Part shown: positions 62,432 to 64,000 of the stretch, in pieces
Numbering within the stretch: position 1 is the stretch's first letter
Layout of the letters: every line of letters begins with the position of its first letter
Source of the DNA: an uncultured Paracoccaceae bacterium
GTDB taxonomy: Bacteria > Pseudomonadota > Alphaproteobacteria > Rhodobacterales > Rhodobacteraceae
DNA length: 64,000 nucleotides
Assembly (NCBI GenBank): GCA_947494445.1
Contig: CANLVD010000003.1
Span: forward strand, 372,001-436,000
Direction: 5' to 3'
Position numbers and translations under genes: made by a program
Notes under the pieces: generated by a model
What the model was told of the DNA's origin: nothing
Databases searched by the model: none
Seen by the model: only the letters and a program-made list of their open reading frames with translations

Positions 62432-64000
62432 ATGAGCAAATTTGGTGTCAGCCAATCTGTCCTGCGCAAGGAAGACCTGCGCTTCCTCAAAGGTGAGGGG
62501 CGGTATGTCGATGACATTGCACCAGCCGGTGCCTTGCACGCGCTGTTCTTCCGCTCTCCCGTCGCCCATGCCGAGATCACTGGCCTAGATGTTTCGGACG
62601 CACGCGAAATAGACGGCATTCACGGCATCTGGACAGCGGCTGATCTGGACGGAAAGCTGCGCAACAAGATGGATTACTCAGTGATCCAGAACCGCGACGG
62701 CTCCATGGCTGCAAGCCCGCTGCGCCCGGTTCTGGCCACAGGGCGCGTGCGCTTTCTGGGAGAGCCCGTCGCCATCGTGGTCGCCGAGACCCGCCAGCAG
62801 GCGCTGGACGCGATCGAGGCGATTGAATTTGACTATGACGAGCTGCCCGTCCACCTGAATACGGCCGTCGGTGGCCCTGCGATCTATGATGAAGCGCCAA
62901 ACAATCAGGTTTTCGACTGGTCTTACGGTGATGAGGCTGCAACCAAGGATGCGTTTGCTGCCGCCTCCCATCACGTGACGCTTGAGATGATCGACAACCG
63001 GGTGTTTGCCATGCCCATGGAAAACCGCGCCTGCTTTGCCGAGATGGACGGCGGACGGCTGCATTTTTCCTATAACGGTCAAGGCGTCTGGGGCACCAAA
63101 GCCTCACTTGCGCGTGCACTTGGCATGGATGCCGATGACGTCCGCGTCACCAACCCGGATGTGGGCGGCGGATTTGGAATGAAGGCCTTCGACTACCCTG
63201 AATATTTTGCCGTCGCGCTGGCTGCGCGCGAACTTGGCAAGCCGGTCAAGTGGATGGCCGACAGGGCTGAGGCTATGCTGACGGACAATGGTGGGCGCGA
63301 TCTGATCACAACCGCCGAGGCCGCGTTTGACGCCGATCACAAGCTGACCGCGCTCAGGATCAACTCGGTTGCAAATATGGGGGCCTATTGCTCGGGCTTT
63401 GCCCAGTTCATCCAGACAGATCTGGCGCTCAAGGTGCTGACCGGGGTCTATGACGTGCAGAACGTGTTTTTCGACGTACAGGGCGTGTTCACCAACACCA
63501 CTCAGATCGATGCCTATCGTGGCGCTGGCCGGCCCGAGGCGATTTATGTGGTTGAACGTCTGATGGACTATGCCGCAAAAGACATGGGCGTCGATGCGAT
63601 AGACCTGCGCCGCAAGAATTTCATCCCCAAGGAAGCCTTTCCCTACCGCTCAGCGGCGGGAGAAATCTATGACGTAGGCGATTTCAATCGGGTACTTGAC
63701 CGCGCTGTGCTTGAGGCCGACCTCGCTGGATTTGCCGACCGCAAGGCCGCAAGCGCCCGCGAAGGCAAACTGCGTGGCATCGGGCTGAGCTATTACATCG
63801 AGTCGATCCTTGGCGATCAGACCGAGACCACCAAGATCGAGTTTGATGACGACGGTATGGTCAACCTCTACGTTGGCACCCAGTCCAATGGTCAGGGCCA
63901 TGAAACCGTGTTTGCCCAGATCCTGCACCAGCGTTCGGGCATTCCCTTTGACAAGGTCCGCTTCATTCAGGGCGACAGCGACCGTATCAAGTCCGGTGGC
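62432..64000 (+). CDS. Molybdopterin-binding subunit of a xanthine-dehydrogenase/CoxL-like enzyme (partial)
   Basis: The 523 residues seen before the window end belong to the large subunit of a xanthine-oxidase-family molybdenum hydroxylase. It has the N-terminal domain (LRKEDLRFLKGEGRYVDDI) and GGGFGMK near residue 247. The motif AYRGAGR is at 361-367, the form II CoxL-like signature rather than the AYXCSFR motif of true CO dehydrogenase. The gene runs off the edge. The start at 62432 has GGAAGGA nine bases upstream. The substrate is unknown. Confidence 0.92.
   Translation, partial: MSKFGVSQSVLRKEDLRFLKGEGRYVDDIAPAGALHALFFRSPVAHAEITGLDVSDAREIDGIHGIWTAADLDGKLRNKMDYSVIQNRDGSMAASPLRPVLATGRVRFLGEPVAIVVAETRQQALDAIEAIEFDYDELPVHLNTAVGGPAIYDEAPNNQVFDWSYGDEAATKDAFAAASHHVTLEMIDNRVFAMPMENRACFAEMDGGRLHFSYNGQGVWGTKASLARALGMDADDVRVTNPDVGGGFGMKAFDYPEYFAVALAARELGKPVKWMADRAEAMLTDNGGRDLITTAEAAFDADHKLTALRINSVANMGAYCSGFAQFIQTDLALKVLTGVYDVQNVFFDVQGVFTNTTQIDAYRGAGRPEAIYVVERLMDYAAKDMGVDAIDLRRKNFIPKEAFPYRSAAGEIYDVGDFNRVLDRAVLEADLAGFADRKAASAREGKLRGIGLSYYIESILGDQTETTKIEFDDDGMVNLYVGTQSNGQGHETVFAQILHQRSGIPFDKVRFIQGDSDRIKSGG

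Noticed and set aside
1-64000. Insertion sequences, prophage, tRNA or rRNA genes
   Set aside because: No transposase, integrase, phage structural gene, or cloverleaf or ribosomal sequence was recognised on reading the window.
62432-64000. Carbon monoxide dehydrogenase large subunit (coxL, form I)
   Set aside because: The AYXCSFR motif is absent; AYRGAGR is found instead, so CO oxidation is not supported.

Overview
The window looks like an ordinary chromosomal stretch from a marine-type alphaproteobacterium of the Rhodobacteraceae/Roseobacter group. The evidence is high GC content, a fused DctQM TRAP permease, a PutR/PutA pair, a Rhodobacteraceae-style iscR-iscS-sufBCDS operon with a one-cysteine IscR, GapR (DUF2312), a DUF1523 protein, a VPxPA-type C-terminal sorting signal, ThyX, and ccmAB beside acnA. 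I see no rRNA, tRNA, insertion sequence, prophage or CRISPR array, and no gene-free gap longer than about 300 bases. Genes are packed, often with 1-8 base overlaps, and several starts are GTG or TTG (one is ATA).

Layout. 1-2.5 kb: end of a probable TRAP solute-binding protein and its fused permease. 2.5-6.5 kb: divergent putR/putA for proline catabolism. 6.6-10.1 kb: a secreted protein of unknown function, an orphan outer-membrane efflux factor and a secreted GDSL hydrolase with a sorting tag. 10.4-15.2 kb: thyX, an isoquinoline-oxidoreductase-like molybdenum hydroxylase (alpha and beta subunits) and rsgA. 15.4-19.5 kb: a sugar-acid locus (idnD divergent from idnO, a beta-hydroxyacid dehydrogenase, a small protein and a LacI regulator) with a GntR/IdnR-like operator inside the idnO promoter. 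19.5-24.7 kb: glycosyltransferase, SYLF lipoprotein, penicillin-acylase-family hydrolase and a secreted coiled-coil protein.

24.8-34.6 kb is the largest functional unit: iscR, a class V cysteine desulfurase, sufB, two small membrane proteins, a cupin, a UPF0145 protein, sufC, sufD, three YIP1-like membrane proteins and sufS, all on the minus strand. The region ahead of iscR carries a 15-bp Irr-box-like palindrome and a TTGA-N9-TCAA site. 34.8-44.7 kb: hydrolases, SulP transporter, anmK, tyrS, gapR, small membrane proteins and a glycosyltransferase. 44.8-50.9 kb: thrS, a membrane-anchored TEA-repeat protein, infC, an LpxL-family acyltransferase, a DUF1223 protein and another hydrolase. 51-60.7 kb: acnA, ccmAB, a HisC-like aminotransferase, a Bcr/CflA exporter and valS. 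60.7-64 kb: an overlapping pair, an HD-domain oxygenase and a phytanoyl-CoA-dioxygenase-like enzyme, resembling the PhnY/PhnZ and TmpA/TmpB phosphonate systems, divergent from a truncated CoxL-like molybdenum hydroxylase.

The observations I would follow first are the PhnYZ/TmpAB-like pair without phosphonate transport genes; the apparent ATA start of infC with a 5' hairpin; an 11-bp tandem repeat found both in-frame in valS and in the sufC leader; iron-responsive sites at iscR; and the three YIP1-like genes inside the suf operon.
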